Source: Lachnospiraceae bacterium
GTDB lineage: Bacteria > Bacillota > Clostridia > Lachnospirales > Lachnospiraceae
Reading direction: 5' to 3'
NCBI GenBank assembly: GCA_022796795.1
Contig: JAAWJI010000012.1
Span: 18,325-82,324 of the forward strand
Length of the DNA: 64,000 bases
Shown: positions 24,374 through 32,759 of the stretch, one piece after another
Numbering within the stretch: the stretch's first letter is position 1
Layout: each line of letters opens with the position of its first letter
The notes under the pieces: model-generated
What the model was told of the DNA's origin: nothing
The model's database searches: none
Seen by the model: only the letters and a program-made list of their open reading frames with translations
Translations under genes and position numbers: made by a program

Positions 24374-25410
24374 ATAACAATCCCAACCCGGCAAAGGTGG
24401 ACACCAGAAAGACAGAGATTAACAAAGGAATTATTCTTTTCAATAAGCTGGGAATCTGGGTGATCGTCATAGCCTTGGTGGTATTGGGCATGATAATCGC
24501 TATGGCTAACAAAGGCAGTTTCTTTGGAGCCAGCAATGTGCAGTCTATTCTGGAAGCTGTGGCTCTGCAGGGTATGGTCTGCAGCGGCCTGATCTATGTG
24601 GTATACGCAGGAAACATGAATGACATGTCCATTCCCCTGACCATGGCTATGGCCGGCATGATGACTGTGCAGAGCATTAATCTGGGATTTCCCATTGCTC
24701 TGGCCATTGGCCTTTTGTCCGGCGTGTGTATCGGATTAATCAATGGCTTCATGATCGGAAAGTTAAAGGCCAATCCTATTATCTGGACCTGGGGGTTTAA
24801 CCTTCTGTTATCCGGAATTATCCGGGTGGTATGGGGCGGCAAGCAGCTGTACGCGGACAGTGTGGCGGCGGACACAGAATATGCCCAGAATGCGGCAAAT
24901 ACCTTTTACTCCATTTCCAGAACCTATATCGGAGGCGTTATTTCTCTCATGGCCATTGTCATGCTGGTGCTGTTTGTCATCTCCTGGTTTATCCATTCCA
25001 AGACATCTTTTGGCCAGAAGCTGAAAATGGTGGGTACCAGCTATGAGGCGGCCCGGTTTTCCGGAATCAACTGTACCAGGATCATGACTTTGTCTTACGT
25101 GCTCTGCAGCACAGCGGCTGCTGTAGGCGGAATCTTCTATGCGGCCCTTCGAAAGACGGCTTCCTACGAGAACGGTACCGGCTATGATTTCTCCTGCCTG
25201 ACCTGTGTGCTTCTGGGCGGAACTCTTCTGGGCGGCGGCCAGGGCTCTGTGGTGGGAACCCTGGGCGGTGTGCTGGCCTACGGAATCCTGAATAATATCC
25301 TGTCCTGGGTGGGGCTTGGGACTTATACCAAATATGCCGTGCAGGGCGTTGTGTTCCTGGCGATTGTATGGATTAACACGTATTCAGAAAGAAAGTTGGG
25401 GAAAGGCTGA
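24358..25410 (+). CDS. Sugar ABC transporter permease (RbsC type)
   Basis: A 350-residue inner-membrane permease with 8 or more hydrophobic segments. Family hallmarks are GLINGFMIGKLKANPIIWTWG and LLGGTLLGGGQGSVVGTLGGV (BPD_transp_2 family). The start overlaps the ATPase gene by 16 bases and its stop overlaps the next permease by one base, so the two permeases are made together and probably form a heterodimer. Confidence 0.92.
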   Translation: MSEQVNNNPNPAKVDTRKTEINKGIILFNKLGIWVIVIALVVLGMIIAMANKGSFFGASNVQSILEAVALQGMVCSGLIYVVYAGNMNDMSIPLTMAMAGMMTVQSINLGFPIALAIGLLSGVCIGLINGFMIGKLKANPIIWTWGFNLLLSGIIRVVWGGKQLYADSVAADTEYAQNAANTFYSISRTYIGGVISLMAIVMLVLFVISWFIHSKTSFGQKLKMVGTSYEAARFSGINCTRIMTLSYVLCSTAAAVGGIFYAALRKTASYENGTGYDFSCLTCVLLGGTLLGGGQGSVVGTLGGVLAYGILNNILSWVGLGTYTKYAVQGVVFLAIVWINTYSERKLGKG

Positions 25411-26429
25411 TGGAGAGAAAAAAATTTAAGATTAACGGAAGCTTTCTGAACAATAACCGGGCATATCTTTTTCTGATCATCGTATTATTTGCAGGCATTT
25501 TCAGAAACAACTTTTTTACAGGATTTAATATTAACTCCGTTACGGGAAACGGCAGCCTGGTTATGTGGCTGGGCCTGGGATTTACCATATGTCTGATTGC
25601 AGGCCATATGGATCTGACCGTGCAGTATGTGTCTACGCTGGCGGCTCTTCTGTGCCTGGGACTTCATTCCCGCCAGGGGCTTCCCTGGTTGGTCTGCATC
25701 CTGATCGCTACTGGCATGGGCGTGCTGGTAGGCCTGATCAATGGTTTTCTGGTGACTAAGCTTAAGATCCATTCCTTTATTGCAACCCTGGGTATGCAGT
25801 TTGTACTGCGGGGGGTGATGTACATGTATTCTCCCGAGGAGCAGAGTATTGGCCGGGATTATACAGCCAACGAGGCCCTGAACGGAGCCCTGATTCCGGG
25901 AGTACCCTTCTCCTTGTATTTCCTGATTACCACCCTGGTCATTGTGATCGTCATGGTCTTTATGAGAAATACCAGAACAGGAAGAAATATCTATATGGTG
26001 GGAGGAAACCTGGAGACAGCCTGGCTGGCCGGCGTCAAGAGCAACCAGGTGACTACCATTGCCTTTGTGCTCTCCTCCACCTGTTGCGCACTGGGCGGAG
26101 CCCTGAATGGAATCTACTCCGGAGCCGCCAATATCAGTATGGGTGAGAAGGGAATCGCGCCGCTGATGATTGCGCTGACAGCTACCATCATTGGAGGAAC
26201 AGATATTGCGGGAGGACACGGCAGCGTGTTCAACACCTACATATCTCTGGTAGCCGTGGCCTTCCTGAGAGCATTGTTTAAAAAGACGGAGATGCAGGTG
26301 CTGGTGATTGCCATCATTCTGATCGCCTGTATCTGCTACGAGACTATTGCCCAGTATAGAAAGAGCAAGGTGTTGGGAACCAGGCCCAATCTGCATCAGG
26401 AGTACCTGAAGGAGACGGGAAAGGGCTAA
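25410..26429 (+). CDS. Sugar ABC transporter permease (RbsC type), second subunit
   Basis: A 339-residue permease in a TGATG overlap with its partner. Hallmarks are GLINGFLVTKLKIHSFIATLG and TIIGGTDIAGGHGSVFNTYIS. As in other two-permease Rbs-type systems, it probably pairs with the preceding subunit. It is followed after 65 bases by the binding-protein gene, which has its own strong ribosome site. Confidence 0.92.
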   Translation: MERKKFKINGSFLNNNRAYLFLIIVLFAGIFRNNFFTGFNINSVTGNGSLVMWLGLGFTICLIAGHMDLTVQYVSTLAALLCLGLHSRQGLPWLVCILIATGMGVLVGLINGFLVTKLKIHSFIATLGMQFVLRGVMYMYSPEEQSIGRDYTANEALNGALIPGVPFSLYFLITTLVIVIVMVFMRNTRTGRNIYMVGGNLETAWLAGVKSNQVTTIAFVLSSTCCALGGALNGIYSGAANISMGEKGIAPLMIALTATIIGGTDIAGGHGSVFNTYISLVAVAFLRALFKKTEMQVLVIAIILIACICYETIAQYRKSKVLGTRPNLHQEYLKETGKG

Positions 26430-26494
26430 AGAACATTTATCACAGATAATAAGAGCGTCAGCTTTTATTAATAATTCAATCAGGAGGAAAAAAC

Positions 26495-27775
26495 ATGAAA
26501 AGAAAAAGTTTGGCAATCTTACTGAGCGCAGTGATGGTTGTGGCAGGCTGTCTGGCAGGCTGCGGAAGTTCCGAGAAGGAACCCGCCCAGGCTCCGGCTG
26601 AGAGCCAGGAAAGCCAGCCGGCGGATTCTGGAGAGAAAGAGGCGGAAGCTCCCGCTGAGAGCAGCGGCGGAAGCAACCTGGAGGAGTCTTTAGCTCTCTT
26701 TGACCAGGCGGTTGCAAGCGTTATGACCACAGACGGACATCCCATGCTGGCTCCCGGCGTGACCTTTGACGTACCGGAAGCAGAGGGCACTGCAGAGGAA
26801 CTGGATAAGCTGGATGACAGCCAGTCTGCAAAATGGCATTTCTATGAGTATCTGGATTGGGATGAGAGCCAGGATGCCCAGTTCCCGGCTTCCCCGGCTG
26901 ACGGCAGCAAGGGCAAGCATGTGATCATGATCGTACACGGCGCTCATGCATGGACTACCTGCTTCTCCGAGGCTTTTGAGCAGGCCTGCGAAGCAGTGGG
27001 AATGACCTGTGATATCTACGACCCCAACTGGGATCAGTCCACCCAGGACGGCTATATTGATCAGGCTATCAACGAGCAGCCCGATGCCATCGGCGTGATT
27101 CCGGTTAGTGCGGATCATGCGGCTCAGCAGTTTAAGAAGATCACGGATGCCGGTATCCCGGCCTTCTGTGTAAACACTACGGTAAACGCGGACGCTATGA
27201 ACTATGTAATGGCATTCACAGGCCCCAATGACTGGTATCAGATGAGAACGCTGGCAGATTCTCTGGGCGAGGCTATGAACGGAGAAGGGGGAGTGGCTTA
27301 TATTACCCATAACGTAGATGGTTCTCCCTACTATGCACGCTGCTACGGTCCTCTGACGGAGCTGGCAGACAAATATCCCAACATCAAGACGCTGGATATC
27401 CAGTCTCCGGGATTTGAGGCGGCTGCTGTGAAGCAGGTAGTGGCTGACTGGATCACCAAGTTTGGCGATGATCTGAACGCAATCGTACTGGCAGACGACT
27501 CTGACCAGGCCATCGGTACCGTAGAGGCTATCAAGGCGGCTGGCCGGGATGATATTCTGGTAGTGGCCGCAGGGATCTCCAAGCAGGGTGCAGAGCTGGT
27601 AGAGAGCGGAGATCTGTACATGATGAGCTATCAGTCCTGCCAGGGTGATGCTGGTCTTGCCGTGAGAACCATGGCGGAATACTTCAACGGCGTGGATATC
27701 AGCCGTGTATCTTACATCGGAACCGACGTGGTTTCCAAGGACAATGTAGCAGATTTTACACCCTGTCAGTGGTAA
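26495..27775 (+). CDS. Sugar-binding lipoprotein of the ABC transporter
   Basis: A 426-residue periplasmic-binding-protein type I (Peripla_BP_4) receptor. The signal peptide carries two possible lipobox cysteines (AGC at 19 and LAGC at 23), then a Pro/Glu/Ser-rich linker to about 65. Ligand-domain segments include IMIVHGAHAWTTCFSEAFEQA, EQPDAIGVIPVSADHAAQQF and VLADDSDQAIGTVEAI. AGGAGGAAAA precedes the ATG. It is placed last among the transporter genes, a common arrangement. The ligand is probably the sugar acted on by the next gene, L-rhamnose mutarotase. Confidence 0.92.
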   Translation: MKRKSLAILLSAVMVVAGCLAGCGSSEKEPAQAPAESQESQPADSGEKEAEAPAESSGGSNLEESLALFDQAVASVMTTDGHPMLAPGVTFDVPEAEGTAEELDKLDDSQSAKWHFYEYLDWDESQDAQFPASPADGSKGKHVIMIVHGAHAWTTCFSEAFEQACEAVGMTCDIYDPNWDQSTQDGYIDQAINEQPDAIGVIPVSADHAAQQFKKITDAGIPAFCVNTTVNADAMNYVMAFTGPNDWYQMRTLADSLGEAMNGEGGVAYITHNVDGSPYYARCYGPLTELADKYPNIKTLDIQSPGFEAAAVKQVVADWITKFGDDLNAIVLADDSDQAIGTVEAIKAAGRDDILVVAAGISKQGAELVESGDLYMMSYQSCQGDAGLAVRTMAEYFNGVDISRVSYIGTDVVSKDNVADFTPCQW

Positions 27776-27802
27776 AAGAACCGAGAAAGGGACGGAGGAC
27801 AT

Positions 27803-28129
27803 ATGGTACGCAGATTTGGTCAGATGATCAAGGTAAAGCCAGAGGGAGTGGAGCAGTATAAGGCCTATCATGCAAATCCCTTCCCTGGAGTCAATGAGAT
27901 GATTAAAAAATGCCATCTGAAGAATTATTCCATCTATCAGAGGGGAGATTATATGTTTTCCTACTTTGAGTATGATGGGGATGACTATGAGGCTGATATG
28001 GCTATGATGGCGGCAGATCCGGCCACCCAGAAATGGTGGGACGCGGTAAAGCCCCTGATGGAGCCCCTGGAGGACCGGGCGGAAGGCGAGTTCTGGTCTG
28101 ATATGGAAGAGGTCTATCATCTGGATTAA
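27803..28129 (+). CDS. rhaM: L-rhamnose mutarotase (RhaM family)
   Basis: A 108-residue dimeric ferredoxin-like protein that interconverts alpha and beta anomers of L-rhamnose. Features are Y19 and H23 in EQYKAYHANPFPGV, the strand SIYQRGDYMFSYFEYDGDDYE and the C-terminal WWDAVKPLMEPL. It follows the binding-protein gene by 27 bases, and a terminator follows, so it closes the operon. It is the best clue that the transporter carries rhamnose or a close deoxy-hexose. Confidence 0.88.
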   Translation: MVRRFGQMIKVKPEGVEQYKAYHANPFPGVNEMIKKCHLKNYSIYQRGDYMFSYFEYDGDDYEADMAMMAADPATQKWWDAVKPLMEPLEDRAEGEFWSDMEEVYHLD

Positions 28130-28132
28130 AGA

Positions 28133-28300
28133 CACATAAGGAAACTAAAAAGGCAAGGGTATTCCAAGGATATATTTGGGGTATCCTTGTTTTTTAAAAG
28201 AATATACTGTGGGAGTGATTAAGAGAAAGTCATATTTTGCAACTAGAAGCACACGGAGACTGGTTGTATGGGAAGCAGAAGAGTAGTAAGATAAGGATAA
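28133..28300 (+). repeat. Dispersed intergenic element, copy 2
   Basis: Begins with ACACATAAGGA, contains the shared terminator and continues with a stretch resembling 20400-20460 (CACGGAGACTGGTTG, then GTAAGATAA). Between here and the next gene nothing else is recognised. Confidence 0.4.
28154..28195 (+). terminator. Rho-independent terminator closing the rhamnose-type operon
   Basis: CAAGGGTATTCCAA (28154-28167) pairs with TTGGGGTATCCTTG (28176-28189), followed by TTTTTT. Nearly the same hairpin follows the DUF362 gene at 20303. Confidence 0.88.
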
Positions 28301-28326
28301 CAAATAGCTTTGAAAGGAGGGCAATT

Positions 28327-28488
28327 ATGAGCAGATATTTGAACTTGGCAGACCGGTTTGGAATTACAAGAGCGGAGGGGGAACCTATTGGACGGGTGAA
28401 CCCGGATACCCTGAAGCTTCCCAGGGAGGATGTGGCTGTTTTACAGGAGCTTGGCAGAAAAAAGCAGAGTATGCGGCCAGGCCGGTGA
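28327..28488 (+). CDS. 5' part of a URO-D-like gene, separated by a -1 frameshift
   Basis: 53 codons starting at an ATG with AAAGGAGG upstream, so this is the real translation start. The frame ends at TGA 28486-28488 and overlaps the downstream frame in TGATG. Slipping back one base at the heptamer A AAA AAG (28458-28464), which is in the right phase, joins QELGRKK to AEYAARPVMEE and restores one continuous URO-D-like protein. AGGAG lies 8 bases before the heptamer and a weak CCGGT/ACCGG stem lies after it. A missing A from a sequencing error would look the same. Confidence 0.7.
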   Translation: MSRYLNLADRFGITRAEGEPIGRVNPDTLKLPREDVAVLQELGRKKQSMRPGR

Positions 28489-29663
28489 TGGAGGAGAACC
28501 GGAAGCTGTGGACGGCTGCCAATGATTTTAAGATGACAAAGCCGCCAGTGTATGTGGACGAGATTTGCTGGAATGAGCTGAACGGAACAGGAGAGCTGAA
28601 CCTTCTGTGTATCCATCCCTTTGCCAGAGAGCTGGAGGATTTTCTGCGAAAGGAGCTGTATTGCTTTGAGCATGGGCTGGGAAACTGTGTCATAGAGCCC
28701 TATGTGGAGAGTCCTCTGGTAGTTTATGACAGCGGCTTTGGCATTGACGAGGTGGTGGACATCCGGAGAACCGACCGGAACAGCGAGGTGGTATCCAGGC
28801 ATTTTCATATTCTGATTCAGAATATGGATGATATCCAGAAGATCAAGGAACCTGAGGTGATCCTGGATCTGGAGCGGACAAAACAGTATACGGAGCTGAT
28901 GGAGGAGATCTTTGCGGGTATTCTTCCGGTGGTGGTTGTGGGGGCCAGAGGACTCTGGTTCACTCCCTGGGATTATCTGATCCGGGTGCTGGGGATTCAG
29001 GAAACCATGCTCAATATGGTGGAGGAGCCAGAATTTGTCGAGGCTGTGGTGAAGCGGTATGTGGACTGTGCCATGGTGCGTATGGAGAAATACCAAAAGC
29101 TTGGCATCTGGTCCTCCAACAACAGCTCCTGCCGGGTAGGCTCCGGCGGATATGGGTTTACAGAGGACTTGGCGCCCCGGGAGGAAGGCGTTCGGGCCTG
29201 CGACACCAGACAGATGTGGGGCTGCGGAAACGCCCAGATCTTCTCAGAGGTGAGCCCGGCCATGCATATGCAGTTTTCCCTGCAGTATGAGATGGAATGG
29301 CTAAAGCAGTTTGGCATGAACTATTATGGCTGCTGTGAGCCCCTGCATTTTAAGATGGACTTGATGGATCAGATTCCCAATCTCCGGAAGGTGTCTATGA
29401 GTCCCTGGAACAACTGGAAGGTAGCGGCCGAGCGCTGCAAGGGAAAGTATGTCATGAGCTGCAAGCCCAATCCGGCCATGTTTGCCGTGGGCGAATTCCA
29501 TGAGGATCTGGCAAGAAAAGAGATTGAGCAGATTATCAAGGAGACAGAAGGCTGTTCCATTGAGATTGTGCTAAAGGACATCAGTACCGTGGACTATAAA
29601 CCTCAGAAGCTGTGGCGCTGGGCGGAGATTGCCAGAGAGACCATTGAGGCTTATTTTGGATAG
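28485..29663 (+). CDS. URO-D superfamily protein (main part of the frameshifted gene)
   Basis: 392 residues in the -1 frame, beginning at GTG/ATG without its own clear ribosome site. Family segments include KPPVYVDEICWNELN, WDYLIRVLGIQETML and SMSPWNNWKVAAERC. The H-x-C motif of its paralogues is absent; instead GCCEPLHFKMD and SCKPNP provide Cys and His, so the metal site differs. With the first 46 codons of the upstream frame the protein would be about 440 residues. It is followed 8 bases later by an AraC regulator. Function unknown. Confidence 0.8.
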   Translation: MMEENRKLWTAANDFKMTKPPVYVDEICWNELNGTGELNLLCIHPFARELEDFLRKELYCFEHGLGNCVIEPYVESPLVVYDSGFGIDEVVDIRRTDRNSEVVSRHFHILIQNMDDIQKIKEPEVILDLERTKQYTELMEEIFAGILPVVVVGARGLWFTPWDYLIRVLGIQETMLNMVEEPEFVEAVVKRYVDCAMVRMEKYQKLGIWSSNNSSCRVGSGGYGFTEDLAPREEGVRACDTRQMWGCGNAQIFSEVSPAMHMQFSLQYEMEWLKQFGMNYYGCCEPLHFKMDLMDQIPNLRKVSMSPWNNWKVAAERCKGKYVMSCKPNPAMFAVGEFHEDLARKEIEQIIKETEGCSIEIVLKDISTVDYKPQKLWRWAEIARETIEAYFG

Positions 29664-29671
29664 GGAGAGAA

Positions 29672-30430
29672 ATGGAAGCGTGGGATTTCTTTGATCTGTA
29701 TCAAAATGACTATACAGTTTGTCCGCCTGGCTGGGGAATGACTCAGGAGTGCGCCACCTTTCACAGGATCTATTACGTATGTGGAGGGGAGGCTTACCGC
29801 CGGGATCAGGGCAGGGACGAACGTCTGGAGAAGGGATACCTGTATGTGTTTCCCGTTATGGAGCCTTATACCCTGTGGCATAATCCCCAGGATCCTCTGG
29901 AGGTGCTATGGTTTCACGTGGAGTGCAGGGCGGATCATACCATGGGCTATGAGAAGGTGAGGATTCATGAGAATGGAGAGCTGTATTATCTCCTGAAGAG
30001 CATCCAGGCCCTGCAGGAAGAGAGAGACTGCTTCCAGGAGCTTCTCTGTCTCTTCGGAGTATTTTTAAAACGCCTCAGACAGCGGATCAAACCCCAGCCT
30101 TCCATGGACAGCCGGATGCAGGAGGTGCTCTCCTACCTGGAAGAGCGGGGAAATGACTGTCCCACCGTAGATGAACTGGCATCCAATGTGGGGTTGGACC
30201 GGTCCTATTTTTGCAGGTGGTTTCAGAGAAGCTTCCATATGAGCCCTTCCAGGTATTTGCTGGCTATGCGGATGAACCGGGCCAGCAAAGCGCTGATGGA
30301 GGGGAGAAGCATCTGGGAGGCTGCGGAGGCTGCCAGGTACCAGGATGAGAAAGCCTTTTCCCGGGCTTTCCGGGATTATATGGAGATTTCTCCGGGGAAC
30401 TACCGGAGAAAATACAAGGAATGGCTGTAA
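29672..30430 (+). CDS. AraC-family transcriptional regulator
   Basis: 252 residues. The N-terminal half is an AraC-type cupin sensor (FHRIYYVCGGEAYRRDQG ... YLYVFPVMEPYTLWHNP), and the C-terminal 100 residues carry the double helix-turn-helix (TVDELASNVGLDRSYFCRWFQR and YQDEKAFSRAFRDYMEISPGNYRRK). GGGAGAG precedes the ATG. It is co-transcribed with the URO-D gene 8 bases upstream and is likely a sugar-responsive activator of this gene or of the adjacent rhamnose-type operon. Confidence 0.92.
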   Translation: MEAWDFFDLYQNDYTVCPPGWGMTQECATFHRIYYVCGGEAYRRDQGRDERLEKGYLYVFPVMEPYTLWHNPQDPLEVLWFHVECRADHTMGYEKVRIHENGELYYLLKSIQALQEERDCFQELLCLFGVFLKRLRQRIKPQPSMDSRMQEVLSYLEERGNDCPTVDELASNVGLDRSYFCRWFQRSFHMSPSRYLLAMRMNRASKALMEGRSIWEAAEAARYQDEKAFSRAFRDYMEISPGNYRRKYKEWL

Positions 30431-30513
30431 ACCTCTTCCGCTAAGAGCAGGGAATGACGCCAACCACATTCTTCGGGACGGCAGTGGGCAGGAAGATATA
30501 ATCATAAATAAAA

Positions 30514-30567
30514 ATACCCTCTTTTAACAACAATTCATACACCTTGTATTTTGTCAAAAGAGGGTAT
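30514..30567. terminator. Bidirectional terminator
   Basis: ATACCCTCTTTT (30514-30525) and AAAAGAGGGTAT (30556-30567) form a perfect 12-bp stem with a 30-base loop. On the minus strand TTTTTATTT follows, fitting the PIN remnant; on the plus strand it lies after the AraC gene. Confidence 0.8.
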
Positions 30568-30576
30568 CCTATTTAT

Positions 30577-30807
30577 TTAGAGCCGATCAATGAATTCAGA
30601 TGGAGTAAACACTGCTATGTTGTTTTTTACAAAATCTTTTACGTTTCTTGTGATAATATAATCCGCATGTACATGTTCAGCAGTTACATTCTGAACAGCA
30701 TCCTCAAAATCATCCCAACCTAATTCCGAAGCTCTGTGTTTCCTTTTAATATAAACATTTTTGATCCCTATATTCCAAAATGGCAGTAGTTTGGAATTGG
30801 AATACAA
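30577..30807 (-). pseudogene. PIN-domain (VapC-like) toxin, C-terminal remnant
   Basis: Only the last half of a PIN ribonuclease is present: ELGWDDFEDAVQN and ADYIITRNVKDF (acidic active-site region) and the typical end TPSEFIDRL. The N-terminal strand with the first catalytic Asp (IDTNVLLD in relatives) is missing, and no antitoxin gene is adjacent. The ORF's own start has no ribosome site. It is a decayed toxin at the edge of an A+T-richer island. Confidence 0.65.
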
Positions 30808-30912
30808 AAATCCGATTGCGCAAAATTACTCTGGTGGATATAATAAAGACATGCCAGTTTCATAGGAAGTGCTTGTACTGGGATTACTGATTGTGAAGGA
30901 GGGGTGTAAATC

Positions 30913-32250
30913 GTGCAAAGGCTGGTGATTCATAAACTAGGTCCCATTGAACAGTGTGAGCTGGAATGTACACAGTTTATGACGTTTACAGGCTTTCAGG
31001 CATCGGGAAAGAGTACCATTGCGAAAGCGCTTTATTATTTTAGGACAATAAAAGAAGATATTGTGGAGCTTGCAAAGGCACAGGCTATGTATCTTACTTC
31101 ATCCAACGAGTTGAGGGATGAGGCTGATGTATGTTACGGAAGTAATCTCAGAAAAGCATTAGAAAACGGTTTGCGTGAGAAATTTTTACGGACATTTGGT
31201 TCGTCATGGGGGATGTCGAATGAAATGTATATGGAATATCATTTTACTGAGACATGCTTTGTACAGATTTCCCTAAAAAGTGACAAAGAGTATGCGGCTC
31301 CTAATTATATATGGATAACACTGAGCGACGATATAAAAAAATTTTTGCGAAAAAAAAATAATGGTCTGTCTGCTACGCTTCTGGGAATTGCCGAGGATGA
31401 GCTGAGAAGATTCCGAGAGGAATTGGACCGCCTATTTGAGGACTGCTGTTCCGTTGTATATATCCCGGCAGGGCGCAGTATGATAACCCTGCTGTCGCAG
31501 CAGCTCAGTTATATTTACGCTACCATGGATGATATGCAAAAGCGGTCTTTGGATACCTGTACCAAGGACTACCTGGAGCGAATCCTGCGTTTAAAGCCGG
31601 AGTTCTCAGAAGGGCTGCAGGGGCTGACAGCGTATTCTGCCGGAAAAGCTTATCTGCCGCAGAAGCTTATAAGGCAGGCTTTAGATTTGATCAAAAAAAT
31701 ATTGCGTGGAACATATCGATATCATAATGGCGAGGAGCAGATTATTCTGGGGGATGGAAAATATGTAAAGATAAATTTTTCTTCCTCCGGACAACAGGAA
31801 TGTGTGTGGATTCTGAATCTTTTATTTTACTATTTGCTACAGCAAAGGAAAATTTTATTTATTATCGAGGAGCCGGAGTCTCATTTATTTCCGGAATCAC
31901 AAAAATATATTACAGAATTGATTGCGCTTGTGAGGAACTGCGGACACTCGATTGTGGTGACCACACATAGCCCCTATGTGCTGGGAACGCTGAATAATTT
32001 ATTGTATGCTCAGTCTGTCCAGGCACAAGACGAAAAAAGGGCAGATGAAATTATTTCGAAAGCTTTATGGCTGGACGACGGAAGCTTTGACGCGTGGTTT
32101 GTGAAGGATGGGACGATTGAGAACTGTATGGATACGGAAGTTCATATGATTCAGAATGAACGGATTGATGAAATTTCAAAGGTTATTAATCAGGATTTTG
32201 ATGAGCTTTTGGAATTGTGGAATACAGAAGAGGAAAGTGAGGCGCTCTGA
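30913..32250 (+). CDS. AAA/ABC-type ATPase of a two-gene ATPase-nuclease module
   Basis: A 445-residue single-polypeptide ATPase of the SMC/OLD-like (AAA_15/AAA_21) class starting at GTG after GAAGGAGG. Walker A is GFQASGKST (27-35), the signature region FSSSGQQE near 289, Walker B/catalytic Glu IIEEPE near 319-322 and the H-loop TTHSPYVLG near 351. There is no TOPRIM, no membrane segment and no DNA-binding domain. The middle (about 60-270) is a helical insert. The stop overlaps the nuclease start in TGATG. ATPases of this class drive many phage-defence systems; this pairing is not one I can name. Confidence 0.85.
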   Translation: MQRLVIHKLGPIEQCELECTQFMTFTGFQASGKSTIAKALYYFRTIKEDIVELAKAQAMYLTSSNELRDEADVCYGSNLRKALENGLREKFLRTFGSSWGMSNEMYMEYHFTETCFVQISLKSDKEYAAPNYIWITLSDDIKKFLRKKNNGLSATLLGIAEDELRRFREELDRLFEDCCSVVYIPAGRSMITLLSQQLSYIYATMDDMQKRSLDTCTKDYLERILRLKPEFSEGLQGLTAYSAGKAYLPQKLIRQALDLIKKILRGTYRYHNGEEQIILGDGKYVKINFSSSGQQECVWILNLLFYYLLQQRKILFIIEEPESHLFPESQKYITELIALVRNCGHSIVVTTHSPYVLGTLNNLLYAQSVQAQDEKRADEIISKALWLDDGSFDAWFVKDGTIENCMDTEVHMIQNERIDEISKVINQDFDELLELWNTEEESEAL

Positions 32251-32672
32251 TGCCCTTAAAAGGGTTTAAATCATTGTGTGATAGAAATGCTGCGCAGATT
32301 GTGTCCCGGGACAAGGGAAATCCACAATACCATAAGGGAATCAATCCTGCCAGGGCCTGTGTAACACACTATAAAATTGATGGAACGGTAATGAAAGAAG
32401 GAGATAGATGTGATTATCTGTTGTTGAATGAGGAACGACAGATTGCATATTTGATTGAATTAAAGGGTTCAGATTTGGTCAAGGCTGCTCGGCAGCTAGA
32501 GGCTACGGAAAAGAAACTGCGGCAAGTTTTGTCAGGGTATAGCTTGCAATATCGCATTGTTGCCAACAAATGCAAAACCCAGGAGATTCGTTCTGTTGAG
32601 TACAGAAAATATCAAATTCGCTGGAAAGGGAAACTGATACAGAGGACAGGGTTTATAGAAGAAAATATTTAA
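32250..32672 (+). CDS. Small PD-(D/E)xK-like nuclease partner
   Basis: 140 residues, coupled to the ATPase by a one-base overlap. Asp55, then Glu70-x-Lys72 (CDYLLLNEERQIAYLIELKG) and Gln82 on the next helix match the PD-(D/E)xK nuclease core in order and spacing, with a C-terminal strand SLQYRIVANKC. It is shorter than restriction enzymes and has no target-recognition domain, so it must rely on the ATPase or another sensor. The assignment rests on motif and fold reasoning only; a Holliday-resolvase-like fold is an alternative. Confidence 0.7.
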   Translation: MPLKGFKSLCDRNAAQIVSRDKGNPQYHKGINPARACVTHYKIDGTVMKEGDRCDYLLLNEERQIAYLIELKGSDLVKAARQLEATEKKLRQVLSGYSLQYRIVANKCKTQEIRSVEYRKYQIRWKGKLIQRTGFIEENI

Positions 32673-32759
32673 GCAAATCTGCATGCGCCAGACAGAGAAC
32701 ACATTACTGCGAAAGAAAATTATGACATCATTGCAAAAACAGAAAAGAGGCGATTTCCC

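Noticed and set aside
25485..28135. Long minus-strand ORFs (410 and 481 codons) opposite the sugar transporter genes
   Set aside because: Low-complexity His/Gln-rich products and complete overlap with well-supported transporter genes mark them as shadows.
31350..31358. Nine-A run in the ATPase gene as a frameshift
   Set aside because: The frame is continuous through the run and both sides carry matching family sequence.
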